Source: Cytophagaceae bacterium
GTDB lineage: Bacteria; Bacteroidota; Bacteroidia; Cytophagales; JAIYAX01
Length of the DNA stretch: 42,630 nucleotides
Direction of reading: 5' to 3'
NCBI GenBank assembly: GCA_027488815.1
Contig: JAIYAX010000028.1
Location: 1 to 42,630, forward strand
A model generated the notes under the pieces. That model was given only the letters and a program-made list of their open reading frames with translations. It ran no database searches and was not told the DNA's origin. This document shows, in pieces, positions 9,017-17,654 of the stretch. Each line of letters opens with the position of its first letter. Position 1 is the stretch's first letter. The position numbers and the translations under genes are program-made.

Positions 9017-10347
9017 GCCTATTCAACATGAGAATTCTACATCTGGTCTCTATGCTCAGCATTTTAGTGCTGACAGGCCGTTTTTCAGTGATTGCCCAGC
9101 CTTATACTTCTTTCCTAACAGGTAGTTCTGCGGATGTAGTTACTCCCCATGAGCAGGGGCTTTGCCTGATGGGTGGTGCCACGGAAAATGATCAGGCGAT
9201 GCGCTGGTGGCTTCAAAAAGCTGCAGGGGGTGATGTTGTCGTGTTAAGGGCTACGGGAAGCAATGGCTACAACAACTATTTTTTCAATCAGCTAGGCTTG
9301 CAGCTTAACTCGGTGGAAACCCTGGTAATACCTACTCAGGCAGCAGCCAATCATCCCTATGTAGCTCAAAAAGTCAGAGAGGCTGAAGCTTTGTGGATCG
9401 CCGGTGGAGATCAGGCTGTTTACCATAACCAATGGAAAAATTCGGCACTGGACTCGGCTATCCGATTTTTGGTTGATAGCAAAAAGGTGGCTCTGGGAGG
9501 AACATCTGCTGGCATGGCCATTATGGGGCAGTCCTATTTTTCGGCATTGAACGGCAGTATCACCTCTGCAACTGCCCTTTCAAACCCCTTCCATGCGAAT
9601 ATCACTTTGGGCTGGTCTGACTTTATCAACCATCCTTATCTAAGTTCAACCCTGACTGACACCCATTTTGATAACCCAGACCGCAGAGGCAGACTAAGTG
9701 TCTTTTTAGCCAGAATGCTCGGCCAGACAAATAGCCCAAGAGGGATTGCCTGTGATGAGTATACGGCAGTTTGCATTGATAGTACGTTAAAAGCAAGAGT
9801 GTTTGGTGAATGGCCGGCAGAGGATGACAACGCCTATTTTGTTCAAGTCAATTGCGTGTTGCCCAACAATCCCGAAAATCTGACGGCAGGGCAGGCATTG
9901 AACTGGGTAAGAGGGAATGAAGCGCTAAAAGTGTATAGGATCAAAGGCGACACTGCCGGTAGCGGATGGTTTAACCTGAGCGGTTGGTTGAGCGGGCAGG
10001 GCGGAGACTGGCTGAACTGGTGGGTAAGCAATGGACAATTTCAACAGGGTCAAGGGACGGCATTTCAACCTTGTGCACTGCTTGATCCATGGGTAAATGG
10101 TCTGGAGGAAAAAAGGAATTACCTTTTTCCCAATCCTGCTGGAGAGTGGGTAGAAGTAATGGGTATCAGGCAGAACGCCCTATTAAGAATTTATGACTCT
10201 AAGGGCTATCTGGTGCTGGAACAACCGTTAACAGCAGAAAATCATGTCCTTCATCTGAAGGGACTCCGGCCCGGTATTTATCAAACTTCTTTAACACAAG
10301 GAAAGGAAATCCGGTTTTCTAAACTTATTCTGGATCAGCAGCGGTAG
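9013..10347 (+). CDS. Secreted cyanophycinase-like serine peptidase (S51) with T9SS sorting domain
   Basis: After a signal peptide (residues 1-29; MRILHLVS at residue 6 is an alternative start) comes a peptidase S51 / cyanophycinase fold. It carries the nucleophile motif GGTSAGMAIMG with Ser165 and the GGDQ motif at 131-134 that lines the active site. Residues from about 365 (YLFPNPAGEWVEVMG ... LRPGIYQTSL) form a T9SS type A sorting domain, so the enzyme is predicted to be exported across the outer membrane and attached or released. Cyanophycinases cut the Asp-Arg polymer to beta-Asp-Arg, while relatives cut isoaspartyl peptides, so the substrate is uncertain. The gene overlaps PRODH by 4 bp (ATGA) and runs 13 bp into the convergent CoA-transferase gene. 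Confidence 0.87.
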   Translation: MSLFNMRILHLVSMLSILVLTGRFSVIAQPYTSFLTGSSADVVTPHEQGLCLMGGATENDQAMRWWLQKAAGGDVVVLRATGSNGYNNYFFNQLGLQLNSVETLVIPTQAAANHPYVAQKVREAEALWIAGGDQAVYHNQWKNSALDSAIRFLVDSKKVALGGTSAGMAIMGQSYFSALNGSITSATALSNPFHANITLGWSDFINHPYLSSTLTDTHFDNPDRRGRLSVFLARMLGQTNSPRGIACDEYTAVCIDSTLKARVFGEWPAEDDNAYFVQVNCVLPNNPENLTAGQALNWVRGNEALKVYRIKGDTAGSGWFNLSGWLSGQGGDWLNWWVSNGQFQQGQGTAFQPCALLDPWVNGLEEKRNYLFPNPAGEWVEVMGIRQNALLRIYDSKGYLVLEQPLTAENHVLHLKGLRPGIYQTSLTQGKEIRFSKLILDQQR

Positions 10348-11609
10348 CGTTGATTCATGGCTTGCTCCAGAGTTTCACGATGGCTGGGGTGGGCGATATC
10401 GATCAATGCTTTGGCCCTTTGCACCAGGTTTTTGCCGTAGAGATACGCAATACCATATTCGGTGACTACGTAGTGCACATGTGCTCTGGTGGTTACGACC
10501 CCGGCACCTTCTTTCAGCAAGGGTACAATGCGGCTTTGTCCTTTGCTGGTAACGGATGGTAAGGCAATAATGGGTTTACCTCCATCTGACAAAGAAGCTC
10601 CACGAATAAAGTCCATCTGCCCTCCAACGCCGCTGTACATCGAGGTACCCATGCTGTCGGCACATACCTGGCCGGTGAGGTCTACTTCAATGGCTGAATT
10701 GATGGCGGTCACACGAGGATTTTGCATGATGATACGGGATTGGTTCACATATTCGGCATCCAGCATGGCAACTTGTGGGTTGTCATGTACGAAATCATAC
10801 AAGGCCTGTGATCCCAGCAGGAAGGTGGAAACCAGCTTGCCTGCATGCTTTTTCTTCTTGCGTCCGTTCACCACCCCACTTTCGATCAGTGGAAGTACTC
10901 CATCGCTGAACATTTCCGTATGAATGCCCAGGTCTTTATGGTTCTTTAACTCCAGAAGCACGGCATTGGGTATTGATCCTATGCCCATCTGTAGGGTAGC
11001 ACCATCTTCCACCAACCATGAAACATATTCGCCGATTCGTTTTTCAATGGGGTTGGGGGCCACCGGGCTGAGAGCATGCAAAAGCTCGTGGTGCTCCACC
11101 ATCTTGTGGATTTTGGAAATATGAAGCTGCGTATCCCCGTGGGTACGTGGCATGTGTCGATTGACCTGAGCAATCACCACGGAGGCCGTTTCTACAGCAG
11201 CACGGGTCACATCAACGGAAGTACCTAAAGAACAGAAGCCATGAGCATCGGGAGGAGAAACAGAGATCAGGGCTACATCAAGTTTGATGATCCCTTCCCT
11301 GAACAAGCGTGGCACCTCGGAAAGAAAAACAGGGATATAGCTGCCACGTCCTTCTGCGATGGCCTGGCGCACATTAGGGCCAATAAAGAAGGCATTGACG
11401 AAGAAACTCTCCTGAAGCTCAGGCCTGGCATAAGCGGCTTCCCCTTCGGTATGGAGTTGATACAGTTGAACATCTTTGAGCTCCGGTGCCCGATCAACCA
11501 TGGCACTGATCAATGAAGAAGGTGCAGCAGCGACGCTATGGATAAATACTTTGGCACCAGAACGGATTTCCTGAACGGCAGCCTGTGGGGATAAAAAAGT
11601 TGGATTCAC
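10335..11609 (-). CDS. Acetyl-CoA hydrolase / CoA-transferase family protein
   Basis: The 424-residue protein belongs to the acetyl-CoA hydrolase/transferase (Cat1, 4-hydroxybutyrate CoA-transferase) family. It contains the active-site glutamate in GIHTEMFSDG (Glu232), which forms a glutamyl-CoA thioester, and the conserved ISVSPPDAHGFCSLGTS and MGIGSIPNAVL segments. It moves CoA between short-chain carboxylates in the cytoplasm; which acids are used cannot be told from sequence. It is transcribed alone, with an 86-bp gap to the MlaD gene upstream, and its 3' end overlaps the convergent cyanophycinase-like gene. Confidence 0.9.
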   Translation of the reverse strand: MNPTFLSPQAAVQEIRSGAKVFIHSVAAAPSSLISAMVDRAPELKDVQLYQLHTEGEAAYARPELQESFFVNAFFIGPNVRQAIAEGRGSYIPVFLSEVPRLFREGIIKLDVALISVSPPDAHGFCSLGTSVDVTRAAVETASVVIAQVNRHMPRTHGDTQLHISKIHKMVEHHELLHALSPVAPNPIEKRIGEYVSWLVEDGATLQMGIGSIPNAVLLELKNHKDLGIHTEMFSDGVLPLIESGVVNGRKKKKHAGKLVSTFLLGSQALYDFVHDNPQVAMLDAEYVNQSRIIMQNPRVTAINSAIEVDLTGQVCADSMGTSMYSGVGGQMDFIRGASLSDGGKPIIALPSVTSKGQSRIVPLLKEGAGVVTTRAHVHYVVTEYGIAYLYGKNLVQRAKALIDIAHPSHRETLEQAMNQRYRC

Positions 11610-11695
11610 GGCTGCAAAAAAGGCTATCTATCCTTGAAAATGGCGACTTCAGACCAGTCTTAACAAAAATATAATCAGGACTGGCTAAAGCAGAG

Positions 11696-12634
11696 TTACT
11701 TTTTAGCCTCTTTGTCCTTCTTTCCAAACATAGAAAAATGAACGTACCGCTTAGGTTTCTCCTTAAAATCGACAGCCAACCTATCCAGGTCGACAGTCAG
11801 TTTGTTGAGGTTGATGTACAGGCTATCGTCTTTGGCCAGCTTGCCGAGGGTACCTTTTCCCTCATTTATCTCGGTTATAGCTGTGTTAAGTTGTGCGCTC
11901 AGAGAGCGGGCATTTGCCAGAGTATGAGCCAAGTCGGCCTGATTGAGAGTATCGGCCATGAGCGCAAGCTTGTCCAGAACAGGCTGGAGGGTAGCCTGCA
12001 TTTTTTGCAGAGATAGCAAAGCTTCATCGGTACGGGTCAAAACACTGCTGATTTTGGATTTACTGTCTTGAGTGATTTGTGCAACATTTCGGGTAATGGT
12101 GGCCACGTCTTTAAGGGCTACGTTCAATTGCTCACCGGCAAGGGTGTACTCCTTTGACAGCTTGGAGAAGTTCATCAACGTGGTATCGAAGTTTCTGATC
12201 ACCGGCAAGGCCCGCTCGGTGAGGAACTCAGTGATACCCTGCTCTTTGAAGCCAATTAATGTGTCTTTGTTTTTGAGAACTCGGTTTCCCTGGCGCAAAT
12301 CAAGTACAATGGCTTTTTCTCCCAGCAGGTCAGTTTTGGTAAGTATCGCCCGTGTGGAGTCGTTCAGGCGGATGGTTCGGTCGACATCAAGGGTGACCAA
12401 TACTTTGTTGCCCATCTTAGGGGCGATCTCAACAGAGGCAACCCGTCCAACTGCCAGACCGTTCAAAATAACAGAGTTGGATTTGGTTAAACCATCAATG
12501 TTATCAAAAGCAACAAAGTACTTGTTTTCAGTGGTCAAGAAGTCGGTTCCTTTCAAAAAGCTAAACCCAAAATAGAGCAGGGTTAGCGATACGATGGTAA
12601 GTAGTCCGACTTTAACTTCTCTGGAGTATTTCAC
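11696..12634 (-). CDS. MlaD/MCE family lipid-transport protein
   Basis: A 312-residue protein with one N-terminal membrane anchor (residues about 8-27, VGLLTIVSLTLLYFGFSFL), one MCE domain (about 37-118, FDNIDGLTKSNSVILNGLAVGRV) and a long helical tail (about 140-290). By family it forms a hexameric periplasmic ring that passes lipids between inner and outer membrane together with an MlaEF-type ABC transporter. That transporter is not in this window. It lies 28 bp downstream of the amidase gene on the same strand, in an envelope-biogenesis block. Confidence 0.88.
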   Translation of the reverse strand: MKYSREVKVGLLTIVSLTLLYFGFSFLKGTDFLTTENKYFVAFDNIDGLTKSNSVILNGLAVGRVASVEIAPKMGNKVLVTLDVDRTIRLNDSTRAILTKTDLLGEKAIVLDLRQGNRVLKNKDTLIGFKEQGITEFLTERALPVIRNFDTTLMNFSKLSKEYTLAGEQLNVALKDVATITRNVAQITQDSKSKISSVLTRTDEALLSLQKMQATLQPVLDKLALMADTLNQADLAHTLANARSLSAQLNTAITEINEGKGTLGKLAKDDSLYINLNKLTVDLDRLAVDFKEKPKRYVHFSMFGKKDKEAKK

Positions 12635-12662
12635 GTGATAGACAGTTTTCGAGTTGCTTTGC

Positions 12663-13445
12663 TCAGTTGTTTATTTCGATTTCGTTTTTGTAGTCTCTGA
12701 TGGCCCTGTAGATGGCTGAAGCCATATAGGTCTGTCCAAGGTCATCGTTGAGGTAGCGCTCCTCTCCTTCATTGGTTAAAAAACCAACCTCAACAAGCAC
12801 ACTGGGCATCGCTGACTTCCAAAGTACAAGCAAGCCAGCTTGTTTTACTCCCCTGCTGCTCCTGCCTACCCTTTGTTTAAACTGGGATTCAATTTTCTCA
12901 GCAAGTAACAAACTTTTGTCTATGTAGCTGCTCTGGTAATTTGAAAACAATATATGGCCCAGAGGGCTGTTGGGATCAAATCCATCGTACTTTTCCTGAT
13001 AGTTATCTTCCTGAAGAATCACAGCATTTTCACGCTTGGCAACTTCGAGGTTTCCACGGGTGGTATGCAGTCCCATGGTGTAGGTCTCGGTGCCAAATGC
13101 ATTGCGCTCACCTGAGTTGCAATGGATAGAAACAAAAAGGCTGGCATTATTTTTATTAGCTATCCCTGCCCGATCATGCAACTCTACAAAGCGATTTTCT
13201 TCTCTGGTGTACACCACTTTCACATTTGGCAAGTGGGTTTCAAGCATATCTCCCAATTTTTTGGCGATAGAGAGGGAAACCATTGCTTCACGGGATATTT
13301 TACCGATGCAACCGGGGTCTTTCCCGCCATGCCCGGCATCAATGACAATCGTTTTGAGACGGTATGGACCAGGCCCTAATGATCCGAAAGAAGATAGTAA
13401 GGCCAATGTTGCGATGGAAAAAAGCAGAGCATTGCGTTTGGTCAT
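12663..13445 (-). CDS. N-acetylmuramoyl-L-alanine amidase (Amidase_3)
   Basis: A zinc amidase that cleaves the bond between muramic acid and the stem peptide of peptidoglycan, used in cell separation. It has an N-terminal hydrophobic signal (residues about 5-23) and the ligands His39 (DAGHGG), Glu53 (SREAMVSLS) and His108 (VSIHCNSGE), with the catalytic Glu219 in VLVEVGFLTN. At 260 residues it is essentially a bare catalytic domain without LysM or SPOR modules. It precedes the MlaD gene and is divergent from lptD, an arrangement recurrent in Bacteroidota. Confidence 0.92.
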   Translation of the reverse strand: MTKRNALLFSIATLALLSSFGSLGPGPYRLKTIVIDAGHGGKDPGCIGKISREAMVSLSIAKKLGDMLETHLPNVKVVYTREENRFVELHDRAGIANKNNASLFVSIHCNSGERNAFGTETYTMGLHTTRGNLEVAKRENAVILQEDNYQEKYDGFDPNSPLGHILFSNYQSSYIDKSLLLAEKIESQFKQRVGRSSRGVKQAGLLVLWKSAMPSVLVEVGFLTNEGEERYLNDDLGQTYMASAIYRAIRDYKNEIEINN

Positions 13446-13491
13446 TCCTTTTACCCCAGGCCGGTGTATTTACTAACTTGCGGCAAATTAG

Positions 13492-13499
13492 CAAATTTA
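13492..13499 (-). promoter_or_regulatory. -7 promoter element for the amidase-MlaD operon
   Basis: On the minus strand TAAATTTG matches TAnnTTTG exactly, about 46 bp upstream of the amidase ATG at 13445. No good -33 TTTG was found. Confidence 0.45.
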
Positions 13500-13524
13500 A
13501 AGCAACCTGAAAGGATACACTCTG

Positions 13525-16242
13525 GTGAAGTCTGGTATCGGATTACTGATTTTTCTTTTTTGGGTGCCATTTCAGGGCTTGTTTGCCCAGGGTCAGGTTC
13601 GTAGCGATACCCTAAACCGTAGCTTGCGCAGAAGCACTACCGATAGCCTTCAAACGGATTCGACAAGCTTAGCTGACAGTACCATGCAACGTAAAGGAGT
13701 CTACTCCAGTACAGGCAAGTCAGACATTGAGACCACAATCAAATATAAGTCAAAAGACAGTATACGCTTTGATGTAAAAAAGCAGGTGGTCACTCTCATT
13801 GGAGAGGCAGAAGTGAACTATGGCAACCTGAACATCACCGCCCACCAGATTGATATTTCATGGCTAACGAACGAGGTAACCGCAACCGGCACTGTCGATA
13901 CAGCAGGAAAAAATATTGGCACACCGATCTTTAAACAGGGATCAGAAAAATATGTGGCCAAGACCATCAGGTACAATTACAATAGTGCCAGAGGGCTGAT
14001 TTCTGATATCGTCACGCAGCAGGGGGAAGGCTACATCCATGGAACTCAGGTGAAGAAGGACAATACCACTGATTTCTACATTAACGATGCCCGCTATACC
14101 ACATGTAATCTGGCGGAGCCTCATTTTGAAATTCACGCCAGGCGGATTAAAATGATTAAGGACAAAAAGATTGTGACAGGCCCCTTTAACCTTCAAATCG
14201 AAAAGGTTCCTACCCCCTTCGGCTTTGGCTTTGGCATGTTTCCGACTTCTAACAAAACAAGAGTTTCCGGGGTGATCATCCCCTCATATGGAGAGGCGCA
14301 GGACAGAGGTTTTTTCCTGAGAGACGGAGGTTACTACTTTGGCTTTAGCGACTACTTCGACGCTAAAATTATGGGGGAGATCTACACCAAAGGTGGTTTT
14401 GGACTAAATAATGTTTTCCGATACCGTAAGCGCTATCATTATGATGGTAACCTCAATTTGCGCTATGTGAGAAGGCCTGATCCTGGATTTGACCTTGATG
14501 AAAAAGTATTTATCAGGGATGTGTGGTTCACCTGGGCACACAACCCGGTGCAAAGGGGAAATGACCGGTTTTCGGCAAATGTGCAGCTAGGAAGTGTCAA
14601 ATTCAATCAGCGAAATGCTTTTCAAACAGGTAACTTCCTTTCGAACAACTTCCAGTCTTCGGTTTCCTACTTTACCACTTTCCCGGGTACACCTTTTAAC
14701 CTGGCGATAAATGCCAACCAAAGCCAGAATACGGCAACACGAATTATGAATGTGGATCTGCCCAACATATCGTTCAACATGAACCAGATTCAGCCGTTCA
14801 GAAAAAAGACAAGTGCGGGCACAGCATGGTATGAAAAGATCAGAATGAGTTACCGGAATACCGCCGCAGCAAGGTTCTCCAACGCTCCAAAAGGAGCTGG
14901 CTTTTCTGGGATAAGAGTATCAAATGCAGGCCCTGCCGAAGTCGCACCCCTGCCCATTACAACTAGAGGGGATACTCTTAACCTGATCATTTCCAGGGCA
15001 AACTACGGTATGGCGCATGAGGTGCCGATTTCATCATCCTTCAGGATATTGAAGCATTTCAGCGTAAACCCCACCTTCACCTATCGTGAGCGTTGGTCTC
15101 CACGACAACTTAATTTTGGTCAATTCAACCCAACTGATAGCAGCATCAGGGTGGATACCATAAGCGGTTTTCGCCGAAACTATGATTATAGTTTCAGTAC
15201 TAATTTTACCACACAGTTATATGGCTTTTTCAAATTTGGCAGAAACGGGCCGATAGAGGCCATCCGACATAAAGTTCTACCCACCTTTGGGTTTGTCTAT
15301 AGCCCAGATTTTGGAGATCAGCGCTATGGTTTTTTCCAGAACAGGCAAATTAATCGCAAAGGTGACCGTCAAAACTTGAATACGTTCGAGGGAACTCTGT
15401 ATGGTGGTACCGGGCGAGGCCGTAGCCAAAGCCTCACTTTTGACATAGCCAACCAGCTGGAAATGAAGTTGAGCAACCGGAAAGACACCTCTCAGGCTAA
15501 AAAGAAGGTACCTTTGATTGAAAACTTTGGCTTCAACGGAGCCTATAACTTTGCGGCCGATAGCAACCGATTGTCAGTCATCAATTTCAACGCCCGTACC
15601 AGCGTCTTGGGCAAGCTCACCATCGCTTTCAATGGTACACTCAACCCTTATTTCATACAGGCAATCAGTTCATCTACGGTAAACGGAGTTCGTAGAGTGG
15701 AGCAATATCGGTCTCAAAGTATTTATGCCTGGAACCGGGGACAAGGCTTAGGGCAGGTGACCAATTACAGCCTGGTGTTCGGAACCAACCTGAACCCTGA
15801 TACATTCAAATCAAAAAACAAGAAGAAGCCAGCCGAAAAAGAAAAGCCCCCCGGAGTTTCTGAAGAAGAGTGGCGGCAAATTAAAAACAACCCCGAACGA
15901 TATGTGGATTTCAATTTGCCCTGGAGTTTAAACCTGAATTATAACCTCAACTACAGCAAAAATGGTTTTGAGGAAAAGCGTGTGACCCAAACGATGAATT
16001 TTGCAGGAGATATCAGACTTACCGAAAAATGGAAAGTTGGTTTTACTTCCGGCTTTGATTTCATCGCCAAAAACTTATCCTTTACCAGTGTGAACATTTT
16101 CAGGGATTTGCATTGCTGGCAGATGCGGCTTGACTGGATCCCTTTGGGCCCACGTCAGTCATTTGAGTTTAACATCAACGTAAAGTCCAGCCTTCTGCAG
16201 GATCTGAAGCTTAGCAAGCGTAACAATTGGTATGATCGATAG
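13525..16242 (+). CDS. LptD-like LPS assembly outer-membrane protein
   Basis: A 905-residue protein with a signal peptide (KSGIGLLIFLFWVPFQGLFAQ). A periplasmic OstA/LptA-like beta-jellyroll follows at about 75-160 (FDVKKQVVTLIGEAEVNYGN ... ITAHQIDI). The rest is a long beta-barrel rich in aromatic and alternating residues, ending in SFEFNINVKSSLLQDLKLSKRN. LptD inserts lipopolysaccharide into the outer leaflet with LptE. Bacteroidota versions are divergent, so this is a family-level call. Translation starts at a GTG (13525), which gives the best signal peptide. The 3' end is followed by the palindrome array. Confidence 0.85.
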   Translation: MKSGIGLLIFLFWVPFQGLFAQGQVRSDTLNRSLRRSTTDSLQTDSTSLADSTMQRKGVYSSTGKSDIETTIKYKSKDSIRFDVKKQVVTLIGEAEVNYGNLNITAHQIDISWLTNEVTATGTVDTAGKNIGTPIFKQGSEKYVAKTIRYNYNSARGLISDIVTQQGEGYIHGTQVKKDNTTDFYINDARYTTCNLAEPHFEIHARRIKMIKDKKIVTGPFNLQIEKVPTPFGFGFGMFPTSNKTRVSGVIIPSYGEAQDRGFFLRDGGYYFGFSDYFDAKIMGEIYTKGGFGLNNVFRYRKRYHYDGNLNLRYVRRPDPGFDLDEKVFIRDVWFTWAHNPVQRGNDRFSANVQLGSVKFNQRNAFQTGNFLSNNFQSSVSYFTTFPGTPFNLAINANQSQNTATRIMNVDLPNISFNMNQIQPFRKKTSAGTAWYEKIRMSYRNTAAARFSNAPKGAGFSGIRVSNAGPAEVAPLPITTRGDTLNLIISRANYGMAHEVPISSSFRILKHFSVNPTFTYRERWSPRQLNFGQFNPTDSSIRVDTISGFRRNYDYSFSTNFTTQLYGFFKFGRNGPIEAIRHKVLPTFGFVYSPDFGDQRYGFFQNRQINRKGDRQNLNTFEGTLYGGTGRGRSQSLTFDIANQLEMKLSNRKDTSQAKKKVPLIENFGFNGAYNFAADSNRLSVINFNARTSVLGKLTIAFNGTLNPYFIQAISSSTVNGVRRVEQYRSQSIYAWNRGQGLGQVTNYSLVFGTNLNPDTFKSKNKKKPAEKEKPPGVSEEEWRQIKNNPERYVDFNLPWSLNLNYNLNYSKNGFEEKRVTQTMNFAGDIRLTEKWKVGFTSGFDFIAKNLSFTSVNIFRDLHCWQMRLDWIPLGPRQSFEFNINVKSSLLQDLKLSKRNNWYDR

Positions 16243-16345
16243 GGAGTTAAAATTTAAAATGTTCAACGAATGGCTTATTTGTCGTGGAAACTACTTTGAC
16301 CAGATTTTGTCCCTACGGGACAATACCCATCAAAAACGCTATGGT

Positions 16346-16742
16346 TTCTAATCGATATACTGTGCCTAAAGGCACAGGCAATCAGCTAAACCAATTAGGC
16401 CACTGCATAGAAAAGCCCGTTAGGGACAAAACAATCCGAGAACACAATTTCTAATCGATATACTGTGCCTAAAGCCACAGGCAATCAGCTAAACCAATTG
16501 GGCCACTGCATAGAAAAGCCCGTTAGGGCTTTAATATTGGTAAGAATCCACACCGAATATGCTTAGTTGTCCCGTTAGGGACAAAATCTAATGATCCTAA
16601 CCAGTCCAAATGATACGTTTATTATAGCATGATGATTAACCACCTTTTCAAGCCAAGTACTAAATAGCACCCTTGGCCCTCTACATCGATTTAAACTAAT
16701 TTAATGACCAGATTTTGTCCCTACAGGACAACGCAATCCGAG
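16346..16742. repeat. Long direct repeat, copy 1 (partner 17047-17443)
   Basis: About 397 bp match the second copy at a constant offset of 701 bp without indels. By eye there are roughly 14 mismatches. It covers two B hairpins, a C/A chimera, a C hairpin, an A' hairpin and the next A hairpin, plus the ~130-bp linker after A'. Confidence 0.8.
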
Positions 16743-17484
16743 AGCTCACGATTACTAATCGATATACTGTGCCTAAAGGCACAGGCCAGCGATCAAACTA
16801 CTCGGCCATATCAGTAAGGCTTTTGCGGCGATAAAAAAACTATTTCATACCTAGATTTTGTCCCTACAGGACAACACAATCCGAGAGCACACGATTTCTA
16901 ATCGACATACTGTGCCTAAAGGCATAGGCCTTCATCCAATCCATGATTACGCCTCTGAAAAGCCCATAAGACTTCTTTAGCTGTAAAAACCAACCTAATG
17001 ACTAGATTTTGTCCCTACAGGACAACACAATCCGAGAGCACACGATTTCTAATCGATATACTGTGCCTAAAGGCACAGGCAATCAGCTAAACCAATTGGG
17101 CCACTGCATAGAAAAGCCCGTTAGGGACAAAACAATCCGAGAACACAATTTCTACTCGATATACTGTGCCTAAAGGCACCGGTCATCAGCTAAACCAATT
17201 GGGCCACTGCATAGAAAAGCCCGTTAGGGCTTTAATATGGGTAAGAATCCACATCGAATATGCTTAGTTGTCCCGTTAGGGACAAAATCTAATGATCCTA
17301 ACCAGCCCAAATGATACGTTTATTATAGCATGATGATTAACCACCTTTTCAAGCCAAGTACTAAATAGCACCCTTGGTCCTCTACATCGATTTAAGCTAA
17401 TTTCATAACCAGATTTTGTCCCTACAGGACAACACAATCCGAGAGCACACGATTTCTACTCGATATACTGTGCCTAAAGGCACA
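16361..17484. repeat. Hairpin family B (TGTGCC-TAAA-GGCACA), 7 copies
   Basis: Copies lie at 16361-16376, 16464-16479, 16768-16783, 16911-16926, 17062-17077, 17165-17180 and 17469-17484. Four are perfect 6-bp stems; 16464, 16911 and 17165 each carry one arm mismatch. Each is preceded by CTAATCGATATAC or a close variant. Confidence 0.85.
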
Positions 17485-17537
17485 GGCAATCAGCTAAACC
17501 AATCGGACCGCTGCATAGAAAAGCCCGTTAGGGCATT
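16412..17537. repeat. Hairpin family C (AAAGCCC-GTTA-GGGCTTT), 3 copies plus 2 chimeras
   Basis: True copies are at 16515-16532, 17216-17233 and 17520-17537 (one mismatch). At 16412-16429 and 17113-17130 the left arm is family C but the right arm and the following sequence are family A (GGGACAA then an AATCCGAGA linker), so the outer arms cannot pair. A decayed copy sits near 16959-16977. Confidence 0.8.
17047..17443. repeat. Long direct repeat, copy 2 (partner 16346-16742)
   Basis: This is the second copy of the ~397-bp unit. Several differences fall in hairpin B at 17165-17180 and its flank. The strict 701-bp offset suggests one segmental duplication of part of the array. Confidence 0.8.
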
Positions 17538-17654
17538 AATATGGGTAAGAATCCACACCGAATATGCTTAGTTGTCCCGTTAGGGTCAAAACCAATTCTC
17601 GGCTTTCAATTTTAAACCTGCTACTATGACTCCCAAGCTCGCCTAAAAATCTTG

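Larger units (their letters stand above)
16307..17589. repeat. Array of phased palindromic hairpins (REP-like) next to a Y1 transposase gene
   Basis: The 1.4 kb between lptD and the convergent transposase gene holds no coding frame of note but about 18 short inverted repeats. Three families differ in their arms: TTGTCC..GGACAA, TGTGCC-TAAA-GGCACA, and AAAGCCC-GTTA-GGGCTTT. In intact modules they occur in the fixed order first, second, third, then TTGTCCC-GTTA-GGGACAA. Their centres lie 51 to 53.5 bp apart and are separated by conserved ~35-bp linkers. Longer gaps of about 90, 98 and 147 bp separate the modules. The layout resembles the REP clusters that accompany RAYT transposases. It is unlike CRISPR because arms differ and linkers are conserved. 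Confidence 0.85.
16307..17589. repeat. Hairpin family A (TTGTCC / GGACAA arms), 8 copies
   Basis: Form A (TTGTCC-CTACA-GGACAA) occurs at 16715-16731, 16858-16874, 17009-17025 and 17416-17432. A variant at 16307-16323 has a longer stem (TTGTCCC-TAC-GGGACAA). Form A' (TTGTCCC-GTTA-GGGACAA) occurs at 16567-16584, 17268-17285 and, with one mismatch, 17572-17589. Form A opens modules and form A' closes them. Confidence 0.85.

Noticed and set aside
16307-17589. CRISPR array
   Set aside because: The palindromes belong to several families, the sequences between them are conserved rather than unique, and no cas gene is present.
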